Notes: generated from the sequence alone by a model not told the origin. Positions 1 through 9,489 are shown, counted from the stretch's first letter. The stretch: 64,000 bases of DNA from Kutzneria viridogrisea (GCA_014138725.1 JACJID010000002.1:1378001-1442000); one strand, 5' to 3'. Numbers and translations: made by a program.

Positions 1-1218
1 GTGGAGCCCGACGAGGTCGTCGAGGTGCCCGGTTTACTGGACCTGTCCTGCCTGTGGCAGGTCTACGGCGTGGACCGCAAGGAGCTCAAGGACCCGCCGT
101 TCGTGCCGGCCACGCACCCCGCCTTCGCCGACCGCGAGACGCCCAAGAGCGTGTTCGCCACCCTGCGCGAGGGCGACGTCCTGGTGCACCACCCGTACGA
201 CTCCTTCTCCACCAGCGTGCAGCGCTTCATCGAGCAGGCCGCCGCGGACGAGAACGTGCTGGCCATCAAGCAGACCCTGTACCGGACCTCCGGTGACTCG
301 CCGATCGTGGACGCGCTGATGGACGCGGCCGAGGCGGGCAAGCAGGTCGTGGCGCTGGTGGAGCTCAAGGCGCGCTTCGACGAGGAGGCCAACATCAAGT
401 GGGCCCGCGCGCTGGAGCGGGCGGGCGTGCACGTGGTGTACGGGCTGGTGGGCCTCAAGACACACTGCAAGACCTCGCTGGTGATCCGCCAGGAGGGCTC
501 CACCATCCGGCGCTACTGCCACATCGGCACCGGCAACTACAACCCGAAGACGGCTCGGCTGTACGAGGACGTGGGCATCCTCACCGCGGAGCCGACCATC
601 GGCGCCGACCTGACCGACCTGTTCAACGTGCTGACCGGCTACGCGCGCCAGGACACCTACCGCAGCCTGCTGGTCGCGCCCTACGGGGTGCGGCGCGGCA
701 TCGTGCAGCGCATCGAGCGGGAGATCGAGCACGCCCGCGCGGGACGTGCGTCCGGGGTGCGGCTGAAGATGAACTCCTTGGTGGACGAGCAGGTCATCGA
801 CGCGCTGTACCGGGCTTCCCAGGCGGGCGTGCGGGTCCAGGTCGTGGTGCGCGGCATCTGCGCGCTCAAGCCCGGCGTGCCCGGTCTGAGCGAGAACATC
901 CAGGTGCGCTCGATCCTGGGCCGCTTCCTGGAGCACTCCAGGATCGCGCAGTTCCACGGCAGCCAGGAGCTGTGGATCGGCAGCGCGGACATGATGCACC
1001 GCAACCTGGACCGCCGCGTCGAGGTGATGCTGCGGGTGACCGATCCCAAGCTGATCGCGCAGCTGTCCTCGGTGTTGGACTCCGCGCTGGACCCGGCGAC
1101 CCGCTGCTGGGTGCTGGGCACCAGCGGCACCTGGGACCCCTCGCCCTCGGACGGTTCGCAGGTGCGCGACCACCAGGCCGAGCTGATGCGCCAGCACAGT
1201 GCGAAGGAACAGGTGTGA
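1..1218 (+). CDS. ppk1: Polyphosphate kinase 1, C-terminal ~405 residues (5' truncated by window)
   Basis: PPK1 reversibly transfers the ATP gamma-phosphate onto polyphosphate. The visible part contains the two phospholipase-D-like C-terminal domains. The first catalytic His motif is in LKTHCK (about residue 155 of the fragment), followed by [12 protein letters not shown]; the second is in [10 protein letters not shown] (about residue 310). The family is about 700 residues, so roughly the first 300 lie upstream of the window and the true start is not visible. The stop codon overlaps the GTG of the next gene (GTGA at 1215-1218), which implies translational coupling. A polyphosphate kinase next to a MutT1-type Nudix/phosphatase is a conserved actinobacterial arrangement. 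Confidence 0.95.
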   Translation: MEPDEVVEVPGLLDLSCLWQVYGVDRKELKDPPFVPATHPAFADRETPKSVFATLREGDVLVHHPYDSFSTSVQRFIEQAAADENVLAIKQTLYRTSGDSPIVDALMDAAEAGKQVVALVELKARFDEEANIKWARALERAGVHVVYGLVGLKTHCKTSLVIRQEGSTIRRYCHIGTGNYNPKTARLYEDVGILTAEPTIGADLTDLFNVLTGYARQDTYRSLLVAPYGVRRGIVQRIEREIEHARAGRASGVRLKMNSLVDEQVIDALYRASQAGVRVQVVVRGICALKPGVPGLSENIQVRSILGRFLEHSRIAQFHGSQELWIGSADMMHRNLDRRVEVMLRVTDPKLIAQLSSVLDSALDPATRCWVLGTSGTWDPSPSDGSQVRDHQAELMRQHSAKEQV

Positions 1219-2144
1219 CGATCCACGCTGCCGGTGTCGCCCTGTGGCGCCGGACCCCGGCCGGTGAGCTCGAGGTGGCCGTGGTGCACCGGCCGCGCTA
1301 CGACGACTGGTCGCTGCCCAAGGGCAAGTCGGACAACGGGGAGACGGTCCCGGAGACGGCGTACCGGGAAACGGTCGAGGAGACCGGTTACCGGCCCGTG
1401 CTGGGTCGCAGGCTGCCCTCGGCGCACTACAGCGTCGAGGGCAGGGCCAAGGTGGTGGACTACTTCTCCGCGCGGGTGGCCGGGGGCTCCTTCCTTGCCA
1501 ACGAGGAAGTGGACCGGCTGCGCTGGCTCAGCCCTGCCAAGGCGGCCAAGACGGTCACCCACCGGCACGACCGCGCGGTGCTGGCCGAGCTGACCGCGGT
1601 GCCCGTGGACCTGACCACCGTGCTGCTCGTGCGGCACGCCAAGGCGGGCAAGCGGGACGAGTGGCCCGGGGAGGACGACCTGCGCCCGTTGAGCCCGGCA
1701 GGGCTGCGCCAGGCGGCGGGACTACGCCGCCTGCTGCCGTTGTTCGGCGCCGACCGGGTGCATTCCGCCCCGCTGGTGCGCTGTGCGGACACGGTGCGCG
1801 GGGTGGCCGAGGACCTGGACACTCAGCCGATTGCGGAACCGCTGCTGTCCGAGCGGCACTACTGGGACAGCCCTTCCGCGGGGGTGGCCCGTCTGTTGGA
1901 GATCGCCGCTGCCGGTGGCACCCCGGTCGTTTCCAGCCAAGGCGGGGTCATTCCCGACCTGGTGACCCGGTTGGCCGATCTGGGCGGGGTGGAATTGCCT
2001 GCCGTGCAGGCCAAGAAAGGCAGCCTCTGGGTGCTGTCGCTGACCCCCGCGGACAACGGCCGATCCGGTGCGGCACCGCGACTGGTCGCCGCGGACTACT
2101 ACCCCAGTCCGCTGCCCGCCCCACGCCCCAGCGGGAAATACTGA
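1215..2144 (+). CDS. mutT1: MutT1-type Nudix hydrolase fused to histidine phosphatase
   Basis: A 309-residue two-domain protein. The N-terminal Nudix domain has the box GKSDNGET...RETVEETGY at about residues 37-59. The C-terminal histidine-phosphatase domain starts near residue 135 with [10 protein letters not shown] in place of the classic RHG. Mycobacterial MutT1 with this architecture hydrolyses 8-oxo-(d)GTP and diadenosine polyphosphates; the same role is inferred here. The GTG at 1215 was chosen because it overlaps the ppk1 stop and gives the full Nudix strand ([13 protein letters not shown]). The gene is probably co-transcribed with ppk1 and ends at the strong hairpin at 2189-2234. Confidence 0.9.
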   Translation: MTIHAAGVALWRRTPAGELEVAVVHRPRYDDWSLPKGKSDNGETVPETAYRETVEETGYRPVLGRRLPSAHYSVEGRAKVVDYFSARVAGGSFLANEEVDRLRWLSPAKAAKTVTHRHDRAVLAELTAVPVDLTTVLLVRHAKAGKRDEWPGEDDLRPLSPAGLRQAAGLRRLLPLFGADRVHSAPLVRCADTVRGVAEDLDTQPIAEPLLSERHYWDSPSAGVARLLEIAAAGGTPVVSSQGGVIPDLVTRLADLGGVELPAVQAKKGSLWVLSLTPADNGRSGAAPRLVAADYYPSPLPAPRPSGKY

Positions 2145-2188
2145 CAGTTCGTCGCGAATTGCCGTTGCCGGGCAACGAGAGCGCGAAT

Positions 2189-2234
2189 AGGGCGAGGGAC
2201 CTGCCGATTGGCGTATCGGCAGGTCCCTCGCCCT
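2189..2234. terminator. Perfect 20-bp hairpin between convergent mutT1 and hup
   Basis: Arms 2189-2208 and 2215-2234 are exact inverted complements (AGGGCGAGGGACCTGCCGAT) around a 6-nt loop. There is no long T tract on either side. The position between two 3' ends suggests a bidirectional terminator. Confidence 0.8.
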
Positions 2235-2314
2235 GGTACTCGCCCGGCACGCGCGGGTCGTGTGTCGGGACGTAGCGCGACCGGCTCAGTGGGTGGCTGC
2301 TCCGGTCACGGCAT

Positions 2315-2929
2315 TCACTTCTTGGCGGCAGCGGCCTTCTTCGGCGCGGCCTTCTTCGCGGTGGCGGTCGCCTTCTTCGGCGCGGCCTTCGCGGTGGTGG
2401 TCGCCTTGGCGGCGGCGGCCGGCTTCGCGGCAGCGGCGCGCTTCGGGGCGGCCTTGGTGGCGGTCGCCTTGGCGGCGGCCGGCTTCGCGGCGGGCTTGGC
2501 GGCAGCCGTGGTCCGACGCGTGGTGGCCGGCTTGGCAGCGGTGGCGGCGGCGGCCCTGGTGCGGGTCGCGGCCGGCTTCGCGGCAGCGGCGGGCTTGGCG
2601 GCAGCGGTCGTGGTGCGCGCGGCCGGCTTGGCGGCGGACACCTTCGGCAGCTTCTTGGCACCGCTGATGACGTCCTTGAACGTCGTACCAGCGCGGAAGG
2701 CGGGAACGTTGGTCTTCTTCACCTTCACGGTCTCGCCAGTGCGCGGGTTGCGCGCGGTGCGGGCGGCACGCGCCCGCTTCTCGAAGACGCCGAAGCCCGT
2801 GACGTTGACCTTCTCGCCCTTGTGGACGGTGCGGACGACGATGTCGACCAGACCGTCGACCGCGGTGCTGGCGGCCTTCTTGTCGCCGAGACGCTCCGCA
2901 AGAGCCTCAATCAGTTGGGCCTTGTTCAC
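2315..2929 (-). CDS. hup: HU-family nucleoid protein with Lys/Ala-rich C-terminal tail
   Basis: A 204-residue DNA-binding protein. Residues 1-95 form the HU fold ([38 protein letters not shown] is the DNA-binding arm region). The rest is a low-complexity tail of about 100 residues of [10 protein letters not shown] and KKA repeats, as in mycobacterial HupB and Streptomyces HupS. The tail is histone-H1-like and known in that family to strengthen DNA compaction. The GTG at 2929 was preferred over one 21 nt upstream because GGAGG lies 8 nt before it. The tail is coded by a near-repetitive GCC/AAG pattern, a likely source of length variation between strains. Confidence 0.93.
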   Translation of the reverse strand: MNKAQLIEALAERLGDKKAASTAVDGLVDIVVRTVHKGEKVNVTGFGVFEKRARAARTARNPRTGETVKVKKTNVPAFRAGTTFKDVISGAKKLPKVSAAKPAARTTTAAAKPAAAAKPAATRTRAAAATAAKPATTRRTTAAAKPAAKPAAAKATATKAAPKRAAAAKPAAAAKATTTAKAAPKKATATAKKAAPKKAAAAKK

Positions 2930-3149
2930 CTTCAGTCCCTCCCAGGACACTTTCGGCCCTGATGTTGGGCCACTTCTGGCACACGGTAAGCCCTAACGCC
3001 AAGAATTTCCACGCGCCACGCCCATTTTTCTCTTGGCGATGCGCCGGATCCGCTCCTCTGGGGGACACAAACCCCGATTCGGCAGCGGCGAGGGAGAGTC
3101 TGAGAGGCCGCCGGAATGCCTGCCGCAGCAGGAATCCGGCGGCCCTCGA

Positions 3150-3752
3150 TCAGCCGGTCACGACGGGGTTCGTTGTCGGCAGCCAACTTGGCCGTGCGGC
3201 TTCGAAACCGTCGATCTCGGCGACGTTTCGCAAGGTCAGGCCGATGTCGTCCAGTCCTTCCAGCAGCCGCCAACGGGTGTAGTCGTCGATGAAGAAGGGC
3301 GCGGAGAAGTCCTTGGCGCGGACCACCTTCGCCGCCAGATCGACCGTGACCTCGGTGCCCGGCTCGTTCTCCAGCAGCTTCCACAACAACTCGATGTCGG
3401 CCTGCTCACACTGAGCGGCCACCAGGCCCTGCTTGCCCGCGTTACCCCGGAAGATGTCGGCGAACCGGGCGGAGATGACCACCCGGAAGCCGTAGTCCAT
3501 CAGCGCCCACACGGCGTGCTCCCGCGAGGAGCCGGTGCCGAAGTCCGGGCCCGCGACCAGAACGCTGCCCGCGCGGTAGGGCTCGGCGTTGAGCACGAAG
3601 TGCTCGTCGGCGCGCCAGGCGGCGAACAGCCCGTCCTCGAACCCGGTGCGGGTGACCCGCTTGAGGTAGACGGCCGGGATGATCTGGTCGGTGTCCACGT
3701 TGGACCGGCGCAGCGGCACGCCGACCCCGGTGTGGCTGGTGAAGGGTTCCAT
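3150..3752 (-). CDS. leuD: 3-isopropylmalate dehydratase small subunit
   Basis: A 200-residue LeuD swivel domain, partner of LeuC in converting 2-isopropylmalate to 3-isopropylmalate for leucine synthesis. It has the start [27 protein letters not shown] and the signature [13 protein letters not shown], both family-typical; the length is standard. It starts 17 nt downstream of the leuC stop, so the two form a leuCD operon. The 220 bp between its stop and hup on the same strand contain the hup promoter region and no other gene that I can see. Confidence 0.97.
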   Translation of the reverse strand: MEPFTSHTGVGVPLRRSNVDTDQIIPAVYLKRVTRTGFEDGLFAAWRADEHFVLNAEPYRAGSVLVAGPDFGTGSSREHAVWALMDYGFRVVISARFADIFRGNAGKQGLVAAQCEQADIELLWKLLENEPGTEVTVDLAAKVVRAKDFSAPFFIDDYTRWRLLEGLDDIGLTLRNVAEIDGFEAARPSWLPTTNPVVTG

Positions 3753-3769
3753 GTCTGCTCAGGCGCCTT

Positions 3770-5173
3770 TCAGTCCAGGTCCTCGGGCGAGGACAGGGTT
3801 CCGCGCACGGCCGTCGCCGCGGCCACCAGCGGGGAGACCAGATGGGTCCGCCCGCCTTTGCCCTGCCTGCCCTCGAAGTTGCGGTTGGAGGTCGACGCGC
3901 TGCGCTCACCGGGCGCGAGCTGGTCGGGGTTCATGCCCAGGCACATCGAGCAGCCCGCCGACCGCCACTCGGCCCCGGCCTGCGTGAACACCTCGTGCAG
4001 CCCTTCGGCTTCGGCCTGTGCGCGCACGCGCATCGAGCCCGGCACGACGAGCATGCGCACCTGCTGGGCCACCTGCCTGCCGCGCAACACCTCCGCGGCG
4101 GCCCGCAGGTCCTCGATGCGCCCGTTGGTGCAGGAGCCCAGGAAGACCGTGTCCACGTGGATCTCGCGCAGCGGGGTACCCGGGGTCAGGCCCATGTAGG
4201 CCAGGGCCTTCTCCGCGGCCACCTTCGCGTTGTCGTCACCGAACTGCTCCGGGTCGGGCACCCGCTCGCCCAGCGGCAGGCCCTGCCCCGGGTTGGTGCC
4301 CCAGGTGACGAACGGGGTGAGGCTGTCCGCGTCGATGTGCACCTCGGTGTCGAACTCCGCGTCGGCATCGGTACCCAGCGAGCGCCAGTACTCCACCGCG
4401 GTGTCCCAGTCCGCGCCACGCGGGGCGTGCGGGCGGCCCTTGAGGTACTCGAAGGTCGTCTCGTCCGGCGCGATCATGCCGGCCCGTGCGCCCGCCTCGA
4501 TCGACATGTTGCACACGGTCATCCGGGCCTCCATGGACAGCGCGCGGATCGCGCTGCCCCGGTACTCCAGGATGTAGCCCTGGCCGCCGCCGGTGCCGAT
4601 CTTCGCGATCACCGCGAGGATCACGTCCTTGGCGGTGACCCCGGGCCGCAGCTCCCCCTCGACGTTGATCGCCATCGTCTTGAAGGGGCGCAGCGGCAGG
4701 GTCTGCGTGGCCAGCACGTGCTCCACCTCGGAGGTGCCGATGCCGAAGGCGATCGAGCCGAACGCGCCGTGCGTGGAGGTGTGGCTGTCCCCGCACACCA
4801 CCGTCATGCCGGGCTGGGTCAGGCCCAGCTGCGGACCGACCACGTGCACGATGCCCTGCTCCACATCGCCCATCGGGTGCAGCCGCACGCCGAACTCCGC
4901 GCAGTTGCGGCGAAGCGTCTCCACCTGGGTGCGCGACACCGGGTCGGCGATCGGCAGGTCGATGCCGACCGTGGGCACGTTGTGGTCCTCGGTGGCGATG
5001 GTCAGGTCCGGCCTGCGCACCGGCCGTCCCGCGAGCCGGAGCCCGTCGAACGCCTGTGGGCTGGTGACCTCGTGCACCAGGTGCAGGTCGATGTAGATGA
5101 GATCGGGCTCTGCCCCGTCGCCCTTGCGCACCAGGTGCGCGTCCCACACTTTCTCCGCCAGCGTGCGGCCCAT
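3770..5173 (-). CDS. leuC: 3-isopropylmalate dehydratase large subunit
   Basis: A 467-residue aconitase-superfamily subunit. The 4Fe-4S ligands are visible as GSCTNGR (about residue 345) and [10 protein letters not shown] (about 405-410); [14 protein letters not shown] is the family signature. The ATG is preceded by GGAGGAGCA. It reads away from ndgR across a 71-bp intergenic region that carries an inverted-repeat operator. In Streptomyces, NdgR is known to bind the leuC promoter, so repression or activation by NdgR is the expected control here. Confidence 0.97.
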   Translation of the reverse strand: MGRTLAEKVWDAHLVRKGDGAEPDLIYIDLHLVHEVTSPQAFDGLRLAGRPVRRPDLTIATEDHNVPTVGIDLPIADPVSRTQVETLRRNCAEFGVRLHPMGDVEQGIVHVVGPQLGLTQPGMTVVCGDSHTSTHGAFGSIAFGIGTSEVEHVLATQTLPLRPFKTMAINVEGELRPGVTAKDVILAVIAKIGTGGGQGYILEYRGSAIRALSMEARMTVCNMSIEAGARAGMIAPDETTFEYLKGRPHAPRGADWDTAVEYWRSLGTDADAEFDTEVHIDADSLTPFVTWGTNPGQGLPLGERVPDPEQFGDDNAKVAAEKALAYMGLTPGTPLREIHVDTVFLGSCTNGRIEDLRAAAEVLRGRQVAQQVRMLVVPGSMRVRAQAEAEGLHEVFTQAGAEWRSAGCSMCLGMNPDQLAPGERSASTSNRNFEGRQGKGGRTHLVSPLVAAATAVRGTLSSPEDLD

Positions 5174-5212
5174 TGCTCCTCCGAGTGCTGCCCAGGATTT
5201 CGCGGATCTGGA

Positions 5213-5238
5213 CTTCCCACATGTCGGGAAGCTAGTAT
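5213..5238 (+). promoter_or_regulatory. Inverted-repeat operator and ndgR -10 between leuC and ndgR
   Basis: CTTCCC (5213-5218) and GGGAAG (5226-5231) form an inverted repeat with a 7-nt centre. The ndgR -10 box TAGTAT (5233-5238) follows one base later and lies 6 nt before the ndgR GTG. The repeat therefore sits in the -35/-10 spacer of ndgR and about 40 bp upstream of the leuC start. I infer an NdgR autoregulatory site. Confidence 0.6.
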
Positions 5239-5244
5239 CGCGAC

Positions 5245-5946
5245 GTGGGACAGCATAGCGGGATCGGAGTTCTGGACAAGGCCGTGGCCGTGCTCAGCGC
5301 GGTGGCGAAGGATCCGTGCGGGCTCGCCGAGCTCTGCACGCGAACCGGTCTGCCGCGCGCCACCGCGCACCGGCTCGCCGTCGGCCTTGAGGTGCACCGC
5401 TTGCTGCGCCGCGGATCCGACGGCCGGTGGCGTCCCGGCGCGGCGCTGGCCGAACTCGCCGGTGGCGCCACCGATCCGTTGCTCGACGCGGCCTCCGCCG
5501 TGCTGCCGAGGCTGCGCGACATCACCGGGGAGAGCGTGCAGCTCTACCGGCGCGACGGGATGCAGCGGATCTGCGTGGCCGCGGCGGAACCGCCGAGCGG
5601 CCTGCGGGACACCGTGCCGGTCGGCGCGCGGTTGCCGATGACCGCCGGGTCCGGGGCCAAGGTGCTCGCCGCGTGGGCGGACCCCGCGACCCAGCGCTCA
5701 CTGCTGACCGAGGCGCTGTTCGGCGAGCGCACCCTGTTGGAGGTGCGCCGGCGCGGCTGGGCGCAGAGCGTCGGCGAGCGCGAGCCCGGTGTCGCCAGCG
5801 TGTCCGCACCCGTGCGCGACTCCAGCGGTGTGGTCATCGCCGCCGTCTCCGTTTCCGGCCCCGTGGACCGCATGGGCCGCCGACCCGGTGGCCGCTGGGC
5901 CGCCGACCTGCTCGCCGCCGCCGAGGCCCTCCAGAACCGCCTCTGA
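5245..5946 (+). CDS. ndgR: IclR-family regulator NdgR
   Basis: A 233-residue IclR protein: winged helix in the first ~65 residues ([45 protein letters not shown]) followed by the effector domain. Synteny with leuCD identifies it as NdgR, the actinobacterial regulator of leucine and other amino-acid genes. The GTG at 5245 lies 6 nt after TAGTAT with no Shine-Dalgarno, so the mRNA is probably leaderless. It is transcribed divergently from leuCD. Downstream lies a repeat array and then the IS30 insertion. Confidence 0.93.
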   Translation: MGQHSGIGVLDKAVAVLSAVAKDPCGLAELCTRTGLPRATAHRLAVGLEVHRLLRRGSDGRWRPGAALAELAGGATDPLLDAASAVLPRLRDITGESVQLYRRDGMQRICVAAAEPPSGLRDTVPVGARLPMTAGSGAKVLAAWADPATQRSLLTEALFGERTLLEVRRRGWAQSVGEREPGVASVSAPVRDSSGVVIAAVSVSGPVDRMGRRPGGRWAADLLAAAEALQNRL

Positions 5947-5989
5947 CCCCACCGCCAAACCCCGGGCTGGGGCCGCACTCGCCCCAGCC

Positions 5990-6212
5990 CGGCGACGACG
6001 AGCCCCGGCCTGAGGCGGGCGAGTCCCGGCCTGAGGCACACGAGTCCCGCCCAGCCGCACGCGAGTCCCGCTCTGGGGACGACGAGTCCCGGCTTGAGGC
6101 GGGCGAGTCCCGGCTAGTAGCGCGCAAGTCCCGCTTCAGGGACGGCGAGTCCCGGCCCAGTGACGGCGAACCCCGCCCTACCACGCGCGAGTCCCGGCCA
6201 GTAGCTCGGCGC
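5990..6212. repeat. Array of about ten degenerate 21-bp units, core CGAGTCCCG
   Basis: Consecutive units such as GCGGGCGAGTCCCGGCCTGAG recur exactly every 21 bp. The core is CGAGTCCCG, with variants CAAGTCCCG, CGAACCCCG and CGAGCCCCG. The region lies between the convergent 3' ends of ndgR and the tRNA genes, upstream of the IS30 element. No stop codon breaks some frames because 21 is a multiple of 3; those open frames look like artefacts. The same unit recurs at six or more other places in the window. Confidence 0.85.
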
Positions 6213-6270
6213 GGAACCTTGACCGTGTCTCGCCGACGACCACCCAGCCACGCTCGCCGACGCGGGCCAT

Positions 6271-6283
6271 GTCCTGAAAGTGC
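6271..6283. repeat. Left stub of a palindrome split by the IS element
   Basis: GTCCTGAAAGTGC at 6271-6283 joins precisely to 7530 onward if the IS and one AAGTGC copy are removed. The rebuilt sequence is a complete member of the TGAAAGTGCCGTTC palindrome family. Confidence 0.75.
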
Positions 6284-7523
6284 GGTGGGTTCATGTGGTG
6301 GTTGCAATGGGGGGTTTGCCGGACAGTACCCGCTGGAGTGCTTCGGCGGGGGTGATCCAGCCCAGGGTCTTGCGGGGCCTGCCGTTGAGCAGGACCGCGA
6401 CGCGTGCGAGGTCCTCCGCGGAGTGCGCGGACAGGTCGGTGCCCTTGGGGAAGTACTGGCGCAGCAGCCCGTTGGTGTTCTCATTCGAGCCACGTTGCCA
6501 GGGTGAGTGCGGGTCACAGAAGTAGATCGCCAGGTCGGTGGCCAGACTGATCTCGGCATGCCGGGCCATCTCCTTGCCCTGGTCCCAGGTCAACGACCGC
6601 CACAGGTGCGTGGGCAGGGACCGGATGGTCTCGATCATCCGGTCCCGCACCCGCGCCGCGTCATGCCCGTCGGGCAGGTGCAGCAGCAGGCAGTACCGGG
6701 TGGAACGCTCGACCAGAGTCCCGATCGCGGACCTGTTACCCCGCCCCAGGATCAGGTCACCCTCCCAATGCCCGGGCACCGCCCGGTCGGCGGCCTCGGC
6801 GGGACGTTCGGAGATACTGACCATGCCCGGGATCCGGCCCGCCCCCGAGACGGGCGCACCGCTGGCCCGGCGGGGGCGGCGTAGCGCCCGCCCGGTCCGC
6901 AGACACGCCGCCAGCTCACGGCGCAACGCGCCCCGGCCCTGGACGTAGATCGACTGGTAGATCGTCTCGTGCGACACCCGCATCTCCGGCCGGTCGGGAA
7001 AGGTCGTCTCCAGCGTGGCAGCGACCTGCTCCGGTGACCAACCCCGCTCCAGCCCGGCCTGGACCCAGCCCCGCAGGACCGGGTCGGAGGCCAGCCGCGC
7101 GACCTTGGGCCGCCGGGCCCGCGCCCTCGCGGCCCGCTCCGCGGCCACCGCCCGATACCCCCGCCGCCCACCGTTACGGCCGACCTCACGACTGACCGTG
7201 CAGGCCGGACGCCCCAGACCCGCCGCGATCCGGGCGAACGAGTCACCCGCGGCGATCCCGCGGGAGATCGCCTCCCGCTCGACCAACGACAGGAACCGGT
7301 TCGACAGTGGGCGGGGCGCGTTACCGATCACCCCGCCAGCCTGCCGGAACCACCGCCGCCCGGTCTCATGACTGACCCCGACCATCCCCGACGCGGGCCG
7401 GACCGCATGACCAGCCCGGACCACCTCCCAAAACCTCACCCGCACAGCGCGGGGTAGCTGGGCCCGTCCAGTCATCACAACTCCACTCGATCACAAGCAG
7501 TGTTGCAACCACCCCCTGAACCC
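6284..7523 (-). mobile_element. IS30-family insertion sequence
   Basis: About 1.24 kb containing one transposase gene. Imperfect terminal inverted repeats are visible: 6286-6307 (TGGGTTCATGTGGTGGTTGCAA) and the complement of 7503-7524, matching at 20 of 22 positions. AAGTGC flanks both ends (6278-6283 and 7524-7529) and may be a target duplication, though IS30 elements usually make shorter ones, so the exact ends are uncertain by a few bases. The element sits inside the stem of a palindromic repeat. It looks intact and may be active. Confidence 0.85.
6291..7478 (-). CDS. IS30-family transposase
   Basis: A 395-residue DDE transposase. The N-terminal helix-turn-helix region (residues ~10-110) includes FWEVVRAGHAVRPASGMVGVS and the IS30-type second HTH. 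The catalytic domain shows the acidic triad: GHWEGDLILG, SLTWDQGKEMARH and DPHSPWQRGSNENTNGLLR. The length is typical or slightly long. The stop codon lies inside the left terminal repeat, a compact layout usual for this family. No frameshift or internal stop is present, so the protein should be functional. Confidence 0.95.
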   Translation of the reverse strand: MMTGRAQLPRAVRVRFWEVVRAGHAVRPASGMVGVSHETGRRWFRQAGGVIGNAPRPLSNRFLSLVEREAISRGIAAGDSFARIAAGLGRPACTVSREVGRNGGRRGYRAVAAERAARARARRPKVARLASDPVLRGWVQAGLERGWSPEQVAATLETTFPDRPEMRVSHETIYQSIYVQGRGALRRELAACLRTGRALRRPRRASGAPVSGAGRIPGMVSISERPAEAADRAVPGHWEGDLILGRGNRSAIGTLVERSTRYCLLLHLPDGHDAARVRDRMIETIRSLPTHLWRSLTWDQGKEMARHAEISLATDLAIYFCDPHSPWQRGSNENTNGLLRQYFPKGTDLSAHSAEDLARVAVLLNGRPRKTLGWITPAEALQRVLSGKPPIATTT

Positions 7524-7565
7524 AAGTGCCGTTCAGGACACTGGATGCCCTGAACGGCACTTTCA
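7524..7565. repeat. Right part of the IS-split palindrome
   Basis: GTGCCGTTCAGG ... CCCTGAACGGCAC is an inverted repeat immediately outside the IS. Together with the stub at 6271-6283 it rebuilds a full palindrome with TGAAAGTGCCGTTCAGG arms. Confidence 0.75.
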
Positions 7566-7619
7566 AGACACCGCAGCCTCGGCTCGGACCGGATACCAGG
7601 TCAACGATGCGCGACGCGC

Positions 7620-7777
7620 CAGTAGTGGCGCGCAAGCCCGGCTCCGGGGACAACGAACCCCACCCTGGCGCGGGCAAGTAACAGCGATCAGGGGAGCACC
7701 AGTCCCGCTCTGCCGTCGACCACGGTCATGAAAGTGCCGTTCATGACACTGACCGTCCCAAAGGGCACCTTCATGAC
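7620..7777. repeat. Decayed 21-bp units followed by a second imperfect palindrome
   Basis: From 7620 to about 7712 there are degraded copies of the CGAGTCCCG unit (GCAAGCCCGG, CGAACCCCAC, CAGTCCCGCTC). 7725-7777 is a decayed member of the palindrome family: TCATGAAAGTGCCGTTCATGAC ... GGGCACCTTCATGAC. Nothing coding is seen between the IS and tRNA-Glu. Confidence 0.7.
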
Positions 7778-7860
7778 CCCACGCCCCGGACAAGGGCCTG
7801 ACAGACCCAAAAAGCGAAAGAGCTCTGGGTAGCAATGCCACCCAGAGCTCTCACACTCTG

Positions 7861-7933
7861 TAGCCCCGACGGGATTCGAACCCGCGCTACCGCCTTGAGA
7901 GGGCGGCGTCCTAGGCCGCTAGACGACGGGGCC
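7861..7933 (-). tRNA. tRNA-Glu (CTC)
   Basis: On the minus strand a 73-nt cloverleaf can be drawn. The acceptor stem is GGCCCCG/CGGGGCT, the anticodon stem-loop CCGCC-CTCTCAA-GGCGG with anticodon CTC, and the T arm GCGGG-TTCGAAT-CCCGT. The discriminator is A and CCA is not encoded. It follows tRNA-Gln on the same strand, as is usual near gltX in actinobacteria. Confidence 0.95.
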
Positions 7934-8002
7934 AGGACTTTCTCTTACTGGACTTACCTTAGCAGATCCTCGGGAGGACCTTGCACCGGGGGTTGTCCAG
8001 TG

Positions 8003-8074
8003 CTGGGGTACCAGGACTCGAACCTAGACTAACTGAACCAGAATCAGTCGTGCTGCCAATTACACCATACCCCA
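8003..8074 (-). tRNA. tRNA-Gln (CTG)
   Basis: A 72-nt cloverleaf on the minus strand. The acceptor stem is TGGGGTA/TACCCCA with discriminator G, the anticodon arm ACTGA-TTCTGGT-TCAGT with anticodon CTG, and a T loop TTCGAGT. CCA is not encoded. It lies 69 bp upstream of tRNA-Glu, probably in one transcript. Confidence 0.95.
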
Positions 8075-8211
8075 ATGGCATTCTGATCAGCTTTGGGCTG
8101 TCCAGCTCTCTTGCCCGTGGCCTCTCCGTGCTGCCGGAATGAATACTAGACCATGAGTGGCCAGAACACGAAATCGACCCCCCACGTGGGCCGACTGCGC
8201 TGGTCAGAGGC

Positions 8212-8946
8212 TCAGCAGACGCCGCCGGACAGCTCGCACACGATCAGCTCGGGCAGCTCCGCCAGACTGCTGATGGTCGATACGCCCGAAGGCGCAGGAC
8301 CCGACTCGCCCGTCCGGTTCAGCCACACCCCGTGCATTCCCGCGTCGCGGGCGCCGATGGCATCCAGATCGAGCCGGTCACCCACGTGCACGGTCTCGGC
8401 CAGGTCCACGCCCAGGTCGAGACAGGCGGTGCGGAAGATGGCGGGATCGGGTTTGGCAACCCCGAGCTCACCTGCGATGACGACCTCGTCGAAGAACTCG
8501 GAAAGCCCCACCGCGGCGATCTTCGCGCGCTGATGGGGCCCCGAGGCGTTGGTCACGGCGGCCACCTTGATGCCGGTGGCGCGCAGCCAGTCCAGGCAGG
8601 GGAGTGTGTCCTCGAACACCCGCCAGGACTGCTCCATCGCGTCCAGCCGGTACTGCTCCCTGCGGTCGACCTCCGCGTCGTCCAGGCACTCCCCGAGGTC
8701 GGCGAAGAAGGCCCTGGTGCGCTCGCGGCGCATGGTGTCGTAGTCGCACTCGCCCGAGATGACCCGCGCCACGTGCTCGTCGGTCGTGCGCTGCCAGGCC
8801 GGCCAAGCGTCATCGCGGCCGATCATCGCGCTCAACACCGATCTCACCGAACCGCCGTAGTCAATCAGCGTGTCGTCGATGTCCAGGCAAACTGCTCGGA
8901 TTTCGGCGGTCTTCTGTGCGGGAACAGCGGGGAGAACGGATGTCAC
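8212..8946 (-). CDS. HAD-superfamily phosphatase
   Basis: A 244-residue HAD hydrolase. Motif I is CLDIDDTLIDYG (nucleophile and acid/base Asp at residues ~22 and 24). Motif II Thr/Ser lies in VTNASGPHQRAK, motif III Lys near GELGVAKPDPAIF, and motif IV in VHVGDRLDLDAIGARDAGM. An alpha-helical cap of about 80 residues sits between motifs I and II, as in the phosphoglycolate-phosphatase/YjjG type. The substrate cannot be assigned. It reads toward the tRNAs and lies just downstream of the gltX remnant, whose operon it probably once shared. Confidence 0.85.
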   Translation of the reverse strand: MTSVLPAVPAQKTAEIRAVCLDIDDTLIDYGGSVRSVLSAMIGRDDAWPAWQRTTDEHVARVISGECDYDTMRRERTRAFFADLGECLDDAEVDRREQYRLDAMEQSWRVFEDTLPCLDWLRATGIKVAAVTNASGPHQRAKIAAVGLSEFFDEVVIAGELGVAKPDPAIFRTACLDLGVDLAETVHVGDRLDLDAIGARDAGMHGVWLNRTGESGPAPSGVSTISSLAELPELIVCELSGGVC

Positions 8947-9016
8947 CAGGTGAGGCTAGGTGTGCGAAGCAGGTCGGCGATTCGGCTAACAAGGTGATCC
9001 TGCGGCCGAGTTGCGG

Positions 9017-9343
9017 TCACTCTCCGCCGATGTTCGATTCCAGTACGCGGTTGGGCCGGTCCAGCGAACGTTCGCGCCCCAGCAGGACCATCGACTCGTA
9101 GAGCAGCGGTGACACAGTGCGACCGGCCACAGCCACCCTGACCGGGGCGAATGCCTTGCACCGCTTGAGCCCCACGCCGTCGACGAGGGCCCCCTCGACA
9201 CCCGCGGCGGTCCCCTCCGGCAGGGCCGTCAGCGCCTGGATGGAGGCCGCCAGCACCGCCCGGGCGTCGGCACCAAGCGCCTTCGCAGCCGAACCCACCT
9301 TCGGGGTGAATTCCTCCTCACGGGTGACAGAAAAGCAATGATC
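9017..9343 (-). pseudogene. gltX: C-terminal remnant of glutamyl-tRNA synthetase
   Basis: The reading frame VGSAAKALGADARAVLAA...VDGVGLKRCKAFAPVRVAVAGRTVSPLLYESMVLLGRERSLDR matches the anticodon-binding C-terminal end of bacterial GltX (typical end: PVRVAVTGR.SPPLFESM.LLGRE.SL.R). The similarity can be followed upstream to about 9340 (FSVTREEEFTPK) and then stops. A GltX of about 490 residues would need another ~1.1 kb, which is absent: the HIGH and KMSKS domains are gone. In related actinobacteria gltX lies between the FAH gene and these tRNAs, so this is the old site. A working copy must exist elsewhere. Confidence 0.8.
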
Positions 9344-9489
9344 GACCGCGCCGCGGAGAGCACCGTGCGCAGCGGGATCTGCCGAGCGTGACGGAGAGCA
9401 GGTCCGCTCCGCGGGCGGCGTCGGCGCCCTCGACGCGGACCGGGTGAACCGGCTTGACCTCGGCCTGCCTCAGGAGCATCCTGAGCTTA

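Noticed and set aside
681-1637. Long minus-strand reading frame opposite ppk1 and mutT1
   Set aside because: It lies antisense to two clear genes, has shadow-type composition (His/Arg/Ala rich) and no motif. Many similar frames opposite real genes were dismissed for the same reason.
5834-6559. Proteins with RDS/ESR heptads read through the 21-bp arrays
   Set aside because: The open frames arise because the repeat period is a multiple of three. They have no start signal or family and are present on both strands; only the LysR end at 57865 is accepted as truly coded.
9360-9480. TetR gene remnant controlling the FAD monooxygenase
   Set aside because: No HTH-like sequence could be read in any frame of this stretch, although a TetR-style operator lies nearby.
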